Made by a program: the position numbers and the translations under genes
Notes under the pieces: generated by a model
What the model saw: the letters and a program-made list of their open reading frames with translations, nothing else
Databases searched by the model: none
Told to the model about the DNA's origin: nothing
Shown: positions 45,213 through 56,899 of the stretch, one piece after another
Position numbering within the stretch: position 1 is the first letter of the stretch
Layout: each line of letters opens with the position of its first letter
Assembly (NCBI RefSeq): GCF_037893015.1
Contig: NC_133662.1
Span: forward strand, 201,966,009 to 202,030,008
Reading direction: 5' to 3'
Source of the DNA: Macrotis lagotis
Taxonomy: Eukaryota; Chordata; Mammalia; Peramelemorphia; Peramelidae
DNA length: 64,000 bases

Positions 45213-45607
45213 TTGTTAAATTTGTCATTTGTTAAATTAGGGAATTAAATTAGATAATTTCTAAGGTCCTACCTCTAAGCAATTATCTTCCATAAGAAGA
45301 TAATTTATCCTTGATACAGTATTAATAAATAGGTAAAAGATCAAAGGGAAAGGAAATTAAATTTGCCTTGAACCTTTGAAAAACTATTGAATTTTTTAAC
45401 CCCCCGAAGGACTGATTTGATATTACCAGGCTTCTGAAAAATGGCATCTATCTTGGCTTAAGTAAAAACAAAGTTATACTTCCTCTTTCATATGCTTATC
45501 TCTTCCCTGCCTCTTCAATCCCAGACTCCTGAAATAGTCTGACTTCATACTATTGTCAACCACACCTTCATAACTTCTTTTAGAGGAAGTTCTGCAAGCC
45601 TTGAACC

Positions 45608-45640
<33 letters not shown>

Positions 45641-46984
45641 ATATACATATATATGTATAAATTATTTTTTTCATTTTCTTAGTGATACATTTCAGTTCTC
45701 AAGAGAATATTTCTTTTCTCTCCTATTCCTGGGTTGGGTAGGAATTTTTTTTTCTTTCCTGTAGGATAGAAGAAGAAAAAAAACATAACCACTCTATCTT
45801 CCTTCTCTCTAATGGAATATGCAATAGGTCACATTCATTTTCTTTGTGAAATGTTGACATGCTTAACCTTGCCTTTCCTATACATCAGACTTTGTTTTTT
45901 GTTTTTTTTTATCAGTATTCAGCTGCATTGTTCCCAAAACACACGGCAGCTGCCTTTGACAGATAACCACAGAGCTCCCCAACTTAGGTCGGTTTGGTCA
46001 GTTCCTCCCTTCCTCGAAGGATACCCATTCTTCTTTTCAGAGGTGCCCTAGAATTCTCAACTGTCGGGGTTAAAGGAAATCTGACCATTTTTTAAATGTG
46101 ATAGGAGGAAAGTAGGTCTTAAACTGGATGGGAACTCAAAGGTCTGGTGCCCCAGTGGGGTGAGGGTGGTGGTGGAAACTAAAACAGAACAAAGCATACG
46201 TACTGTATATCTATGATGGTGGTGGGTTTTTTTTTTCCTTCCCCATAGACACACCTAAAGGCATATTTAAATGCTGACTGTTTAATTTAAACAACCATCA
46301 TAGTCATTTGTAAAATAGGGTTCATATCTTATTGTATTAGCTCATTAATGTACAGTTAACAGAAAGAGTCAAATTTTAGGGTGTCAACGACATTGAAATA
46401 CACTTACTACCCAGACTGCTTCATGAGCAGTTTAGTGGTTATTGTGGATCTTGTACCACACCCTTTTGATCAGATAAAGTCAATATGTGATGAAGGGGCG
46501 AAAAACACATTCTTCATTTTGAAGGTTATTGTTTATAAGAACTATTTAAAACTGCATTAGTAAATTCATCTCTGGATTAAAAAAAACTGGTTTGTTAAAA
46601 CTTTAAACTATTTACATCATTTAACCCAGTTTACCTTTGATTGTGACACAAGTCTCAAAGTTAATGGGAGTTAGTAAAAGAATCAACTTACTTTTGTTAC
46701 ATTTCCAGTTGAATTTGAGAAATATTTTTAAAATAGGACTACCTCCTGGGCAGTATGAACTGATAAGAGGGAAATAAATGGAACTGGTAGCAAAATGTAA
46801 ATGCAAAGACAACATTGTGTAGAAAACAACCTTGAAAGTCTTTAGAACTCTGATCAAAGCAATGAAATAGCAAGTGCTGTGTAAATATTAGCTATCATTA
46901 TCATGGTCATCACTCTTTTATGCTACACATAGCAAAAGTAAAGTGGTCTTCTTCTGATAACTCTGTGGCAAGATTAACTTAGGT
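45213..46984. other. No gene recognised; one TA tract
   Basis: A TA-rich tract at 45607-45658 mixes TATATG units with pure TA. I see no coding signal. Text at 45235-45290 resembles the end of a MIR-type element but is too short to call. Confidence 0.45.
45607..45658. repeat. TA/TATATG microsatellite
   Basis: tatatatgtatatg followed by pure TA, then acatatatatgta; near-palindromic overall. Confidence 0.93.
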
Positions 46985-47175
46985 TGTGGGACAGTGTGGT
47001 CCAAAGGAAGTATGACTTGTACAGGAGTCAGAAGATCTGGGTTAAAATATTGACTCTATCACCTGTGGGCAAGATATGTAACATCCCTAGACCTCAATTT
47101 CCTTATCTGTAAATTGGAGGGATTGGGCTAGACTATCTTCAAGGTTCATTTTGACTCTAAGTTTATGAGTCTATT
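46985..47175 (+). mobile_element. MIR-type SINE
   Basis: gtgggacagtgtggtccaaa, aggagtcagaagatctgggt, agacctcaatttccttatct, and gctagactatcttcaaggtt fit a MIR element with its gactagatgat-type 3' part. Confidence 0.75.
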
Positions 47176-47403
47176 ATAGATTTTAACATTGATAGATGTA
47201 TTAGCTTTGGAAGTTTGATGGGGTATTTTTGAGGGTAAAGGGTCATTAAACTGGCATATCATTGAATGCTGCAAAATGAACCCTGATGCTAACTCTTCAC
47301 TCTGTAATTATCATTTCCAGCTAAAGTTAATTCAGATTGAGGCAAGGACTCTTCAAGATGAATTCAGTGAAAATGAATATTATCTAGCAAGAGATTCTAT
47401 GAT

Positions 47404-47536
47404 AGGGGTGGCTAGGTGGTGCAGTAGATAGAGCATCGGCCCTGGAGTCAGGAGTACCTGAGTTCAAATCCGGCCTCAGACACTTCATAATTACCTAGCT
47501 GTGTGGCCTTGGGCAAGCCACTTAATCCTATTGCCT

Positions 47537-47587
<51 letters not shown>
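47404..47587 (+). mobile_element. SINE whose tail is a (GA)n microsatellite
   Basis: Full-length WSINE1-like SINE (ggtggctaggtggtgcagta, ggagtcaggagtacctgagt, cttgggcaagccacttaatc) whose tail runs ccttgcg into about 50 bases of GA instead of poly(A). The duplication gagattctatgat (47391-47403 and 47588-47600) lies outside the GA run, so the GA arose within the inserted unit. Confidence 0.95.
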
Positions 47588-47593
<6 letters not shown>

Positions 47594-48149
47594 CTATGAT
47601 GGTGAGAGATTTCTATATTAGTTCAGGTCAAATTTAAGCTAAAAAGTCAGGATCTTTCCTAAGAATTTCACATCAAATAGACTAAGATATCTTGTACAGA
47701 TGCTTTATAGATACATTTTGAAAATTTTAATTAACTAACATGTTTTGAGAGAACTTTTCACAAAAGGTTAGAGAACTGAGTTTGTAAAAAGAATAAAAAC
47801 TTGGCCAGTAAGCTTGACTTCAATTCTTGGCAAAATCTGAATCCATAGTATTTGCTAAGCTGTTTTGTGGAAACTTCCTGAGGAAGCAAGACTGTGCCAG
47901 GTCTTTCCTTTTCTGACTAGGGTTATCAGGCTGATGGATAAATCAAGATAAGCCATAGATATCATTTACTTAAACTGCACTAAAAAAATTACACCAGAAA
48001 TGTTGTCAATATTTCATGGTATTCTTGCAAACAACATAAACTAAATGACCTCGATGAAGGCAAAACTAGCATCTTAGTCAATTTTCAAATGATGGAATCA
48101 AAAGGGCTACAGTAATATATAAAATTGAAGAAAAAAATCCAATAGAGGT

Positions 48150-48395
48150 GAGTATAAAGGCAGGTAGATGAGATAATGAATGAGTAACAGACTGAATTTG
48201 GAGTCAGAAGACCTGAGTTCAAATCCTGTCTGACATATAGTAGTTGTATGAGCCTGGGCAAGTCAGTTGGCCTCAGTTTCTTCATCCATAAAATGGTGAT
48301 TAAAAATAGCACCTACTTCATAGAGTTGTAAGAATTGGGAAAACATATATAAATAGTTATATAAATATTGGCTCTTATTACAAATAAGACCCATT
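48150..48395 (+). mobile_element. MIR-type SINE in CR1/L3
   Basis: ggagtcagaagacctgagtt, caaatcctgtctgacatata, gagcctgggcaagtcagttg, cctcagtttcttcatccata, and catagagttgtaagaattgg. Near full-length. Confidence 0.87.
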
Positions 48396-48524
48396 TTATA
48401 AATATAGGATGGGGAAAGAGATTAACATGAACAGTTCATATGCAAAACATCTAAGACTTTTTTAGCAAGCTCAATATTGTAGCCTAAGTAGCCAAGAGAT
48501 TTATTGCTATTTTGATTGATGATT

Positions 48525-48932
48525 GATTGATTGTGAGGCTTATCCTTCATTCTCAAAGAAGACCATGACATCAGAGAGGTGGTGACATGACAAGCAAGTA
48601 AATTGATTTGTGTGAGGTTGGTGCTGAGCAAAATCCTCAGCCTCACTTTCTCCTTCAGAGCCTCTGGCTCTCCTTGATTGGCCCACAATGGGTATCATTT
48701 CTTGGTTGTTTAGACCCTGATTGGTTCAAAGTGAATATAAATAGTAATTGTTTTTGTTTTGACTAGAAATCCTGAAGGTCTTTCCCTCCCATATTGATTT
48801 TTCTTGACCTTTTGTCCTCATTTCACTCTTACTGAACTTTAATGACCAATGGGAGTTTCTTCAGTCAAACTGTGACTGGGGAAAGACCTGACTTTTAAAA
48901 GATCAGTGTCATTGCATCTGGGACCATCTTAG
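48525..48932. mobile_element. RTE-tailed element with X core in CR1/L3
   Basis: Left arm is antisense RTE/MAR1 tail: ttctcaaagaagaccatgac, cctcagcctcactttctcct. It is followed by the X core in plus orientation: ggcccacaatgggtatcatt, accctgattggttcaaagtg, tgcatctgggaccatctt. The second copy (21445-21905) has the sense tail on its right, so the full element may carry inverted tails. Confidence 0.75.
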
Positions 48933-49018
48933 GCTACATCAAGAGTAGGATAGTATTTAAAAGATAAGAGATGATAGTTCTGCTATTCTCTGCTCTGGAA
49001 TATGGTGGTCAGTTCTAG

Positions 49019-49210
49019 GAAGGAAGAAGGGGAGGAAAAGAGGAAAGATGGAAGGGAGGAAGGAAGGAGGGAAGGAGGGAAGGAGGGAAGGGAGGAAGGA
49101 AGGAAGGAAGGAAGGAAGGAAGGAAGGAAGGAAGGAAGGAAGGAAGGAAGGAAGGAAGGAAGGAAGGAAGGAAGGGAGGGAGGGAGGGAGGGAGGGAGGG
49201 AGGGAAAAAG
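49019..49210. repeat. (GGAA)n / (GGGA)n microsatellite, SINE-tail derived
   Basis: About 190 bases, GGAA in the middle and GGGA at the right. It abuts the 3' end of the minus-strand SINE at 49211-49490, as the tract at 24826-25063 does with its SINE. Confidence 0.95.
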
Positions 49211-49490
49211 GGAAGGAAAGAGAAATAAGGAAGTATTTATTAAGCCCATAACCATGCCAGGAACTATGTTAATTGATTTTAAAATATTTTATTTGATCCA
49301 TTTTCTTTCAACAACCTGGAAAGGCAGGTGCTAGTATTATCCTCATATAGTTTTTTGAGGAAACTGAGGCAGGTTAAATTACTTATCCAGCATCACATAA
49401 CTAAGTATATGAGGCTAGATTTCAACTTGGGTCTTCCTGACTCCAGGCTCAGCATTCTACCCACTAAATTACCTAGCTACCTCTAAACTA
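49211..49490 (-). mobile_element. MIR/THER-type SINE in CR1/L3 (minus strand)
   Basis: aaggaagtatttattaagcc, tttgaggaaactgaggcagg, ttacttatccagcatcacat, gatttcaacttgggtcttcc, and ctaaattacctagctacctc give the full complement of the SINE. CR1/L3 resumes at its right edge. Confidence 0.88.
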
Positions 49491-49570
49491 GATGTGAAGG
49501 GGCTTGAGTTAAAGACATATGAAAATATTTCTGGATTTGAAAGAATGGGGAGAAGATCCCATTAAGCCTA

Positions 49571-50249
49571 TTTAATTCTAACTCCATAGTAAGAAGGGAG
49601 CATTCACTAAAAAACTAAAGGTGTCAGTAAGCAGAAACCTTGATTTTCACCAATTTCAGACTGTACTTGGGCATTCTGAATGTACTGAGTGAACTACAAT
49701 AGCAAGTCTAGCCAGAAAACCATCAGTGTGATCAACCAGGATGCTGTGGCCAGCCACTGAAGTCTCCTCCCTCTACATAAGACCAACTTTTCTCATCCTT
49801 CTGCCAACGCCTCTTCTATTTGTAGGCAGGTCACTGACTTGTAAAATTTGTTAGATAGCTAGAGAGTCAGCATATTTATTATTATATTTATAGATGATAG
49901 ACTGGCAAATGGAAGGAGAGAGACAGATTCTGTGGTCCTCATACAGTTTGCCGCCTAATAAACTGGATTATTCTAGGGAATGAGGGCAATACCATTTCAT
50001 CACATTCCCTCCATCGGTTACCTGAATCTGTCTTTCTGAAATTTCAGTTTTCTAGTTACACACTATCTTATTCCTTGAGAGGATTCTATGAAACCAAACC
50101 CTTAAGGATGTTGTTAACCCACCTGAACTTATTCCTCAGTGGTTAACAAACTTCCATCCTACAAACCCTATCTCAGTGATTCTGAACCTTCAGAAGGAGA
50201 ATAATCTATTCTCCTTCATCCACCACCTACTCACTTATTTCTGTCCCCC
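49571..50249. other. No gene recognised
   Basis: Mixed AT-rich DNA without coding signal. May include more CR1/L3 or L2 at the edges. Confidence 0.45.
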
Positions 50250-50930
50250 CTCCACATAAACCCCCTCCCCAATGTCCCACTCCAAAGCTATCTGCTACTT
50301 CCAGAGTTACTACTCCTATGTATTAAAATTTTCATACCATCTTTAATCTTATCCTTTGCCACTGAGACCTGGCTCCCTCCTGATTACACAACTTCCTTGG
50401 CCACCCTTTCCAGTTTTGAGGACACTTTCATAGGATTGATTCCCTCTCCCAGCAAGTCAAGGAGGTGACTTTGAATTCTCCTTCCTCCTCCCTGCCACTT
50501 TCAGGTTTTTCCTCTATCTCTATCAAGACATCTCCTTTTTTTGATGTTTCCTCAGTCCATATATATATCACCTAAGGAAGGTTCTAATGGCTATTATCCA
50601 CTGACCTCTAGAACATGTCTTTCTTTCTCCAATGAGATCAGGATCTGTCTGACTCACATTTTCTCTCTCCTTCTTACCTCCTTCTCTCATAATATACTTA
50701 CTGATACTGTTTCAGAGGTGGACACACCCTTGATCTTGAAATCACCCACAAGCACCCCACTTGTATGTTTATAAATTCTAAAGTCTCTTATCTGATTACA
50801 GTCTGTTGCCTTTCTACCTTTCCCTTAGCCTTGCATTCCCATGCCAAGCTCTTCTTTATGGTGCCCCTAATCCCCCTACCCTTTACTTCTCTCTCAGCCT
50901 CGAACTATCTAGCATAGAATTTAAGAAGAG
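50250..50930 (+). mobile_element. L2 LINE endonuclease region
   Basis: tttgccactgagacctggct matches the L2 endonuclease stretch encoding a TETWL-like motif. Later, caagcaccccacttgtatgt, and ctcttatctgattacagtct, give an SLADHSLL-like motif. CT-rich throughout and full of breaks. RT is missing. Confidence 0.65.
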
Positions 50931-51004
50931 GTGACATTAGAGGATATCTGCTGCACACCTGACTGAATCTCCTCTATAACACCCCCAACAACTGTTCATT
51001 CAGT

Positions 51005-51084
51005 CGTTGCTTAACTCCAGTAAAGAATCATCATAGAGGCCATCTAATTCAGTCCCTTCTTTTCGAACATGTCTGAGGTCCAAG
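51005..51084 (-). mobile_element. MIR-type SINE fragment
   Basis: atagaggccatctaattcag and tcccttcttttcgaacatgt correspond to the MIR variant motif agaggccatctagtccaac. Short fragment. Confidence 0.45.
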
Positions 51085-51295
51085 GAGGTTTAATGAAGCT
51101 AGGATTGGTATGAGATTATGGAGGATGAAAGAGATTTGGAGGTAGAATAAAAAAAAAAGGTTGGCAATTGCTTAGATGTTGGCAACAAGAGAGAGGGCAG
51201 AGGCAAGGATTGCTCTAAGGTTGTGAATGTGTAGACTGGAAGGAGAGTGGTGCTATCAGCAGAAATAGAAATTTTGGAGGAAATATGCTTTCTAT
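51085..51295 (-). mobile_element. L2 fragment (minus strand)
   Basis: ggttggcaattgcttagatg, caaggattgctctaaggttg, and gtggtgctatcagcagaaat follow the complement of L2 RT near its DSTTILPVS region. Confidence 0.65.
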
Positions 51296-51299
51296 TCTA

Positions 51300-52075
51300 A
51301 ACATATCACAGAATCACAAAATTTGAGAGTTAGAAGATTCCTCAATATCTATCTTATCCTTATATTCAAAAGGAATCCCTGCTGTAATAGTTGAGACAGG
51401 TAGTTATCCAGGTCTGGCTTGAAGCTCTCAAAAGAAGTCTTAACCCCTCTCCCCAATTAGCAGTCTTTCCATTTTTGGTCAGATTTTGTTGTTGCGAAGT
51501 TTATCTTGATATCTACCCTACATTTGCCTCTTTGCAACTTCTACCCACCCATTGCTTGTGTTCTTACCCACTGGGGCCAAATAGAAAAAATCTATCGAAT
51601 TCTCCTTCCATTTGATACCCCTCTAAATATAGGAACATGGATTTATGTCTTCTTGAATCTTCTCCAGGGTAAATACCTCCAATTCCTTCAACTAATCCTC
51701 ATATGACAAGGACTCAAGACTCTGTTATCCTAGATACTCTGTTCGGATATTTTCCAGTTTATCAACATTTGTTTAATTATAGTACCCTAATCTCAGGTTT
51801 GACAGGGTAGAGTGCAGAGGGACTATCACAATCTTTATTTCTGGAAGTTATCTTTCTCCCAGTGGAACATAAAACATCATTATCCCTTTTCTGACAACCA
51901 CATCACCCTGCTGACTCTGATTGGTCTGATAAAAAACCATAGATCTTTCTCAGAAAAAAAAAATGATGCTTAACTTTGGCTCCTCTACTTTGTAGAGATG
52001 TTTTTTAAAAAAAAATTTTGGTACTCAAGAATAAAATTATATTTGTCCTTATTGAATTTCATTTTATTATATGAG
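51300..52075 (-). mobile_element. CR1/L3 LINE fragment (minus strand)
   Basis: tttgcctctttgcaacttct, acccattgcttgtgttctta, cctccaattccttcaactaa, tcctcatatgacaaggactc, agggtagagtgcagagggac, and accacatcaccctgctgact are antisense CR1/L3 in correct order over almost 800 bases. Confidence 0.85.
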
Positions 52076-52139
52076 TAAGTGGAATTTAAAATAAATATAG
52101 CTCACCTGGGTAGAAATGTTGAACAGATGGGTAAAAGGT

Positions 52140-52335
52140 TACTAATTCAAGAAAGAGGTTAGGTATACAAACTTATACAATATACATATGCTTGTATCTT
52201 GTGTATGTATGTCCATGTTTTTATATGCATATTTACCTGTGTATATACACGTTTGTTCTGTATATAGACACATGTGTTTTGTTTGACATCTATTTGTATG
52301 CATTGTATACATATATATGTATGCATGCATGAATT

Positions 52336-52382
<47 letters not shown>

Positions 52383-52395
52383 CAGTATATATGTA
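52140..52395. repeat. TA/CATA/TGTA-rich tract
   Basis: Imperfect tatgtatg, catatg and tatata repeats, including pure TA at about 52337-52372. Likely cruciform-prone. Open frames are artefacts. Confidence 0.8.
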
Positions 52396-52397
52396 AA

Positions 52398-52650
52398 ATC
52401 AACTAGGTGATACAATGGATAGAGTGCCAGTCCTGGAGTCAGAGAGACTCATCTTCCTGAGTTCAAATCTGGCCTTAGACACTTTACTAGCTGTGTGATT
52501 CCAGATAAGCCACTTAATCCTGTTTGACTCAGTTTCCTCATTTGTAAAATGAACTAGAGAAGGAAATGGCAAACCATTGGAGCATCTTTAGCCAGAAAAC
52601 CTCCTTGAGGGTCATAAAGTGTTGGACATTGCTGAAACAACTAAATAATA
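52398..52650 (+). mobile_element. MON1-type CORE-SINE
   Basis: caactaggtgatacaatgga, cctgagttcaaatctggcct, gactcagtttcctcatttgt, gagaaggaaatggcaaacca, and gttggacattgctgaaacaa. Full-length sense copy with RTE/BovB-like 3' end. Confidence 0.92.
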
Positions 52651-52699
52651 AAAGATGGATATATGAATATGTATATATGTATAAACAGCTATACATATA

Positions 52700-53170
52700 T
52701 ATTTGGAAGAATTTGAAAGTGGTTGAATGAATTCAATGAGTAGCTGTTAATGGATTGGCAATATCTTATATCTGGAACATCCCAAGAGACTGTACTTGGC
52801 TTTAATGAGTGTTCTTATCAACAGCTTGGATAGAACCTAAAGATTGCATGTTTGGCAGATTTCCAAGTGACCTAATTAGGAGACACAGCTAATACATTAA
52901 TTGATAGAAGCAGAATCCAAATTTTCTTGCCAGTGAAAATGTACCACATCTAATGAGATAAATCTTAACAGAGGACAAATATGAAGTCTTAAACTTTTTA
53001 AAATAGCTTTCCAAATACATGGTATAAAAGCATATTTTGTGGAAAATCCATGTAAAAAATTTTAGAGGAACAGCTGGCTCAAATATGGGACAGCAGTGCA
53101 TTGTAGCAACCAAAAAAGCTAACAAATTTTAGTCTGAGTTAAAAAAGTCATAAAGTACAGAACAAGAAAG
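52700..53170 (+). mobile_element. CR1/L3 LINE fragment
   Basis: tcttatcaacagcttggata, gcatgtttggcagatttcca, agaggacaaatatgaagtct, tttagaggaacagctggctc, and agcaaccaaaaaagctaaca follow CR1/L3 ORF2 and its 3' part. Decayed. Confidence 0.65.
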
Positions 53171-53179
53171 ATGATAATT

Positions 53180-53320
53180 GTCCAAATCACTTAAGCTCTA
53201 ACAACCTCAATTTCTTCACTTGTTAAATGTGTATAATAATAGTAACTATCTCCTAGAGCTGATATGAGTACTTTAAATCTTAAAGTGCTACATAATTTTT
53301 TGATTCTCTTCAAGGCTTAA
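53180..53320 (+). mobile_element. MIR-type SINE fragment
   Basis: ctcaatttcttcacttgtta, actatctcctagagctgata, and cttaaagtgctacata fit the 3' half of a MIR element. Confidence 0.6.
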
Positions 53321-53819
53321 ATAGAAGGATTCCTTATTGATGTCATTGTTTTCCAAAGGCTTGTCCTATAGTTGACATTGTACTAGTTGTACCAGGCCCT
53401 GAAAAACTATAAAACTTAGTCATTTGAATTAATAATCTCTCTAAAGAAATCACAGACTAATTATCCACAATGAAGAAAACAAAGCATGAAAAAGAAATGT
53501 ATATTGTTCAGATTATGGCATTCAATTAAAAGAGAAACCCTTTGACTTACTCCACCAATATAAATGCTTCTCTGTGTGTATGTCCACAATGATGGACTGC
53601 ATATATACATATGAATAAGTGGAATACATAGATATAGATATGCATACGCATATGTATGTGTGTAAAGAAATTGTGGTTGACCTGGGCATAAAAAAGAAAA
53701 TGATTAGAGAAATGAATTCTTGATTGCATTTGGCATATTTCATAACAATTTCAATGATATCAAGCTACTCACCATAATAAAAATTCATATTTTAATATCG
53801 ATATCCTCCTGGTAATAAT

Positions 53820-54015
53820 ATAAAGCCTCATCAATTTAGAGCTGACAAGTACCTTAGAAGTAATTGAGTTCAACCCTCTTTTTGAATAGATGAAGAAACT
53901 GAGGTTGAGAATGGTTAAAAATCACAATGTGGTGACTTATAAGTGTCTGAAGCAAGATTTGAACCCAGGATTTCCTTCTTCCAGTTCTACAATACTATGT
54001 ACACCATAGCAGGTA
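53820..54015 (-). mobile_element. MIR-type SINE (minus strand)
   Basis: tagaagtaattgagttcaac, gatgaagaaactgaggttga, and agcaagatttgaacccagga. Confidence 0.75.
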
Positions 54016-54639
54016 CTACTCCAAAAGAACTGCCTTCCTCAGAAGAATCAAAATTAAAAGACACATTTGAATTCAATATCATTTATTATAATCCTTTTTC
54101 ATTGCGTTTAAGTTTTCTTTGACATATAGTTATTTCTAACCTCATACTTTATATACAAAAATTCTATAGATTTTTATTTTTTGTAATTTTTACCAAAAAA
54201 ATAAAAACAAATAACTGAGCAAATTTCTCCCTGCCCCAAAATAATATTAACTTCTTTTATGGTCATTCTCAGGATAATTGTTAGGACCTAAACTGAGGAT
54301 GCCAACCCTAGGATAATAGCCACCTCTGAAGATCACTGTTTATGTTGGCTAATTATAAGAACTCACCTATCATGGATTCTTCCTCAGGTAAGAGCCACCT
54401 TTATCTGAGGCTGCTGCAAGTTTTTAATGTATTCCAAGACCAAGTTGACAGAACAATCACAAGATCAGAAAATACTATCCAAAGGATGATCCTAGGTCTA
54501 TTCTAGCCAATGAATTCCCCTGAATCTTCAAAGGATTATAAAAGGAACTATATCTGTGATATCATTAGTACAGGGAGTTGCTAGCCATTGCAGATTAGTT
54601 TCTTCTCTCCAGTTTGTAATCTTGAGAGTTAGTCAGTGA
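54016..54639. other. No gene recognised
   Basis: AT-rich with no coding signal or named repeat. Confidence 0.45.
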
Positions 54640-54790
54640 CAGCTAGGTGGCACAGTGGAGACAACACCGGCCCTAGACTCAGGACGACCTGAGTTCAAAT
54701 TTGACCTCAGATACTTAATAATTACTTAGCTGTATGACCTTGAGCAAGTCATTTAACCCCATTGCCTTGCAAAAAAACAAAAGCAAAACA
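54640..54790 (+). mobile_element. L1-tailed SINE (WSINE1-like)
   Basis: gacagctaggtggcacagtg, cgacctgagttcaaatttga, cttgagcaagtcatttaacc, and ccattgccttgcaaaaaaac. No certain duplication. A-rich tail with AAAAC repeats. Confidence 0.93.
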
Positions 54791-54819
54791 AAAAAACAAA
54801 AGGTTGGCCAGAGTACTAA

Positions 54820-54935
54820 AAGGAGGGGTGATTTGTTCAAATCACAAAGCCAGCAAGTATTTACAGCAAGATTTGAACTCGGGTCTTCCTTTAAACTAAG
54901 TACTTTGTTCACTCTGCCATTTAATTGCCTCATCA
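54820..54935 (-). mobile_element. MIR-type SINE relic (minus strand)
   Basis: caaatcacaaagccagcaag, agcaagatttgaactcgggt, cttcctttaaactaagtact. Only the tRNA-proximal half is recognisable. Confidence 0.65.
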
Positions 54936-55789
54936 CTTTTCCTCTCAAACTCACTCCTCTTCTGAACTTCTCTGTTTCTGCTGAGAGGATCATTTCCAAA
55001 CTCCCAGATGATTGCCCAATCTTGGCAATATTTTTGATGTTTTGCCTAGGGTAAGAGAACACCTTACTTGCTTGCATGAGTTAATAGACAAGCACATAAC
55101 GCAGATCAAGGTATTTAAAGAATTAATAGATATGACTACAGAGTCATTAACAATGTTCTTTTGGAAGATCATGGATAATAAGTGGAGGGACTGGAAGAGG
55201 CCACTATTTATGCCACTTTTAAAAAAGTTGAATACCACCCCCCCCAAATCTGCAAACTGTGGTCTGGTATCTTGGTTTGAACTTTTCTAGATTTTTAAAA
55301 ACTCGCCTGCAATCTGTCTCTTACATATAGGACACCCAATTTATACAGCATTAATATAATTTTTGCATAATCTATTAGTAAGAAAAGCTTTTCTAGTTGT
55401 GGTTGTTTTTCCCCCAGGAAATATGTTAGATTATCAGAACTACTTTCAAAATCACCCTCTCCCTTTGAAACCTATCTCCACTTAGCTTTTTAAAAAAAGT
55501 ATCAGTGATTAATATATTGAAGCTTTTATTCTCTCTTTTTGATATTAAATTTTCATTTGTCTATGAGAATCACTTTAGCTGCATAGTTAATGATCTTCCT
55601 CAGTAAAATAGTCAGTTAAGGAAATAAGTATAAATGACTTTTCCCATTTTATAAGATATTACTAAATGGGAGCAACTGATGAGATCACTTTTCTCAGCAT
55701 CTAGAAAATAATCTCTTAAAACATTCATTATCATTCTTATGTAGTTCAATTATTAAGTTAACTCTATTTGTGTGATCTCCCGATATTCC
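54936..55789. other. No gene recognised
   Basis: No coding signal. Overlapping open frames of 85-120 codons at 54715-55290 on both strands have no domain and overlap SINE sequence. Confidence 0.45.
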
Positions 55790-56800
55790 AAATATGACCC
55801 TTCTCCTTACCATCCCCTCTAGGGATATGTTTGACCCTATTATCTCCCATCTCATTTTCTTTATTTCTTTAGATTGCCCTCTCTATCATTCCTTCTCTCT
55901 AATTTTCAGTCTCTCCCCAGTTACTTTTTCCTCCTCTGTTGCCTTCAAGAGTGCCCTTAAGGGGCAGCTAGGTGGCATAGTGGGTAAAGTACCAGCCTTG
56001 GAGTCAGGAGTACCTGGGTTCAAATCTGGTCTCAGACACTTAATAATTACCTAGCTGTGTGGCCTTGGGCAAGCCACTTAACCCTATTTGCCTGCAAAAA
56101 CCTAAAAAAAAAAAAGAGTGCCCTTAAAAACAAATACAAAAAACTTAACTATACCCTACAAACCTCTTCAGCCATTTTCTTCCATCTTCTCAGATCAAAA
56201 CCTATTCTCTTAATTTTCTCTTCTCTACCTCAAAACACTTCTCTTATGTCCTCTGCTCCATTTACACAGTGACTCCAGTGGGGAAGGTCCTCATTACTTT
56301 ATACCCTGAATGATTTTAATAACCTTGGAATCATTCAGGGGTAAGGTAGTGAGGTTGCTCAGACTCTTAAGTCACTAGTCTGACCATATTGTTCCTCCTC
56401 TCAATAAACTCCAATGTGTCCCTCTTCTTCCAGGATCAAATATGAAATCCTGTTTGTGACAACCTGGATCCTTCATACTTTTCCTCTCTTTTTATATTTA
56501 GTCCTCTCCTTGTACTCTACATTCCAGCTACATTAGCCTTTTTTGACTGACCTCCATTTCCCCACTCCATAATTTTTCATTGATTAGCTACCATTCTTAG
56601 AATACTTTCCCTCTTTGTTTCTGCCTCTTGGTTTCTCTTTAATAAAAACTTTTCTCAAATTTTACTTTGTGCAGGATGCCTTTTCTGGTTCCCCATTATT
56701 TCCTACATGGATGCTCCAGTGGACTTCATTGTTCTGCAAGATTAAATTAACTCTGAAAGTCACACCTACACTGCACCCATTGCCCCTGGGATTCTATTCT
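55790..56800 (+). mobile_element. L2 LINE 3' half with SINE insert
   Basis: CT-rich L2 in two pieces. 56128-56800 has gtctgaccatattgttcctc, ctctcaataaactccaatgt, ccaggatcaaatatgaaatc, and ttgtgcaggatgccttttct, the RT end and 3' UTR in order. The left piece (55790-55946) resembles an upstream L2 portion. Confidence 0.7.
55961..56113 (+). mobile_element. Young L1-tailed SINE (WSINE1-like)
   Basis: ggggcagctaggtggcatag through ttgcctgcaaaaacctaaaa. Perfect 14-base duplication aagagtgcccttaa at 55947-55960 and 56114-56127. Close to the inferred consensus, so probably one of the youngest here. Confidence 0.97.
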
Positions 56801-56899
56801 CCCTCTGGTTAGAAGGGGTGGAAGTCTGACAACAGAGAATACTTCCCAGATCCTCCACCATCAAAGGAGGGTGATAAAGGCATTTACCTCATTTCTCAT

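Larger units (their letters stand above)
47755..49570 (+). mobile_element. CR1/L3 LINE with three later insertions
   Basis: CR1/L3 reverse-transcriptase text in four pieces: 47755-48149 (gactagggttatcaggctga, catgccaggtctttcctttt-like), 48396-48520 (acatgaacagttcatatgca, agcaagctcaatattgtag), 48933-49018 (catcaagagtaggatagtat, tgctattctctgctctggaa) and 49491-49570 (gaaggggcttgagttaaaga). The order is correct for CR1 throughout. The interrupting elements are a MIR-type SINE, an RTE-tailed SINE and a MIR/THER SINE with a GGAA tail. Confidence 0.75.
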
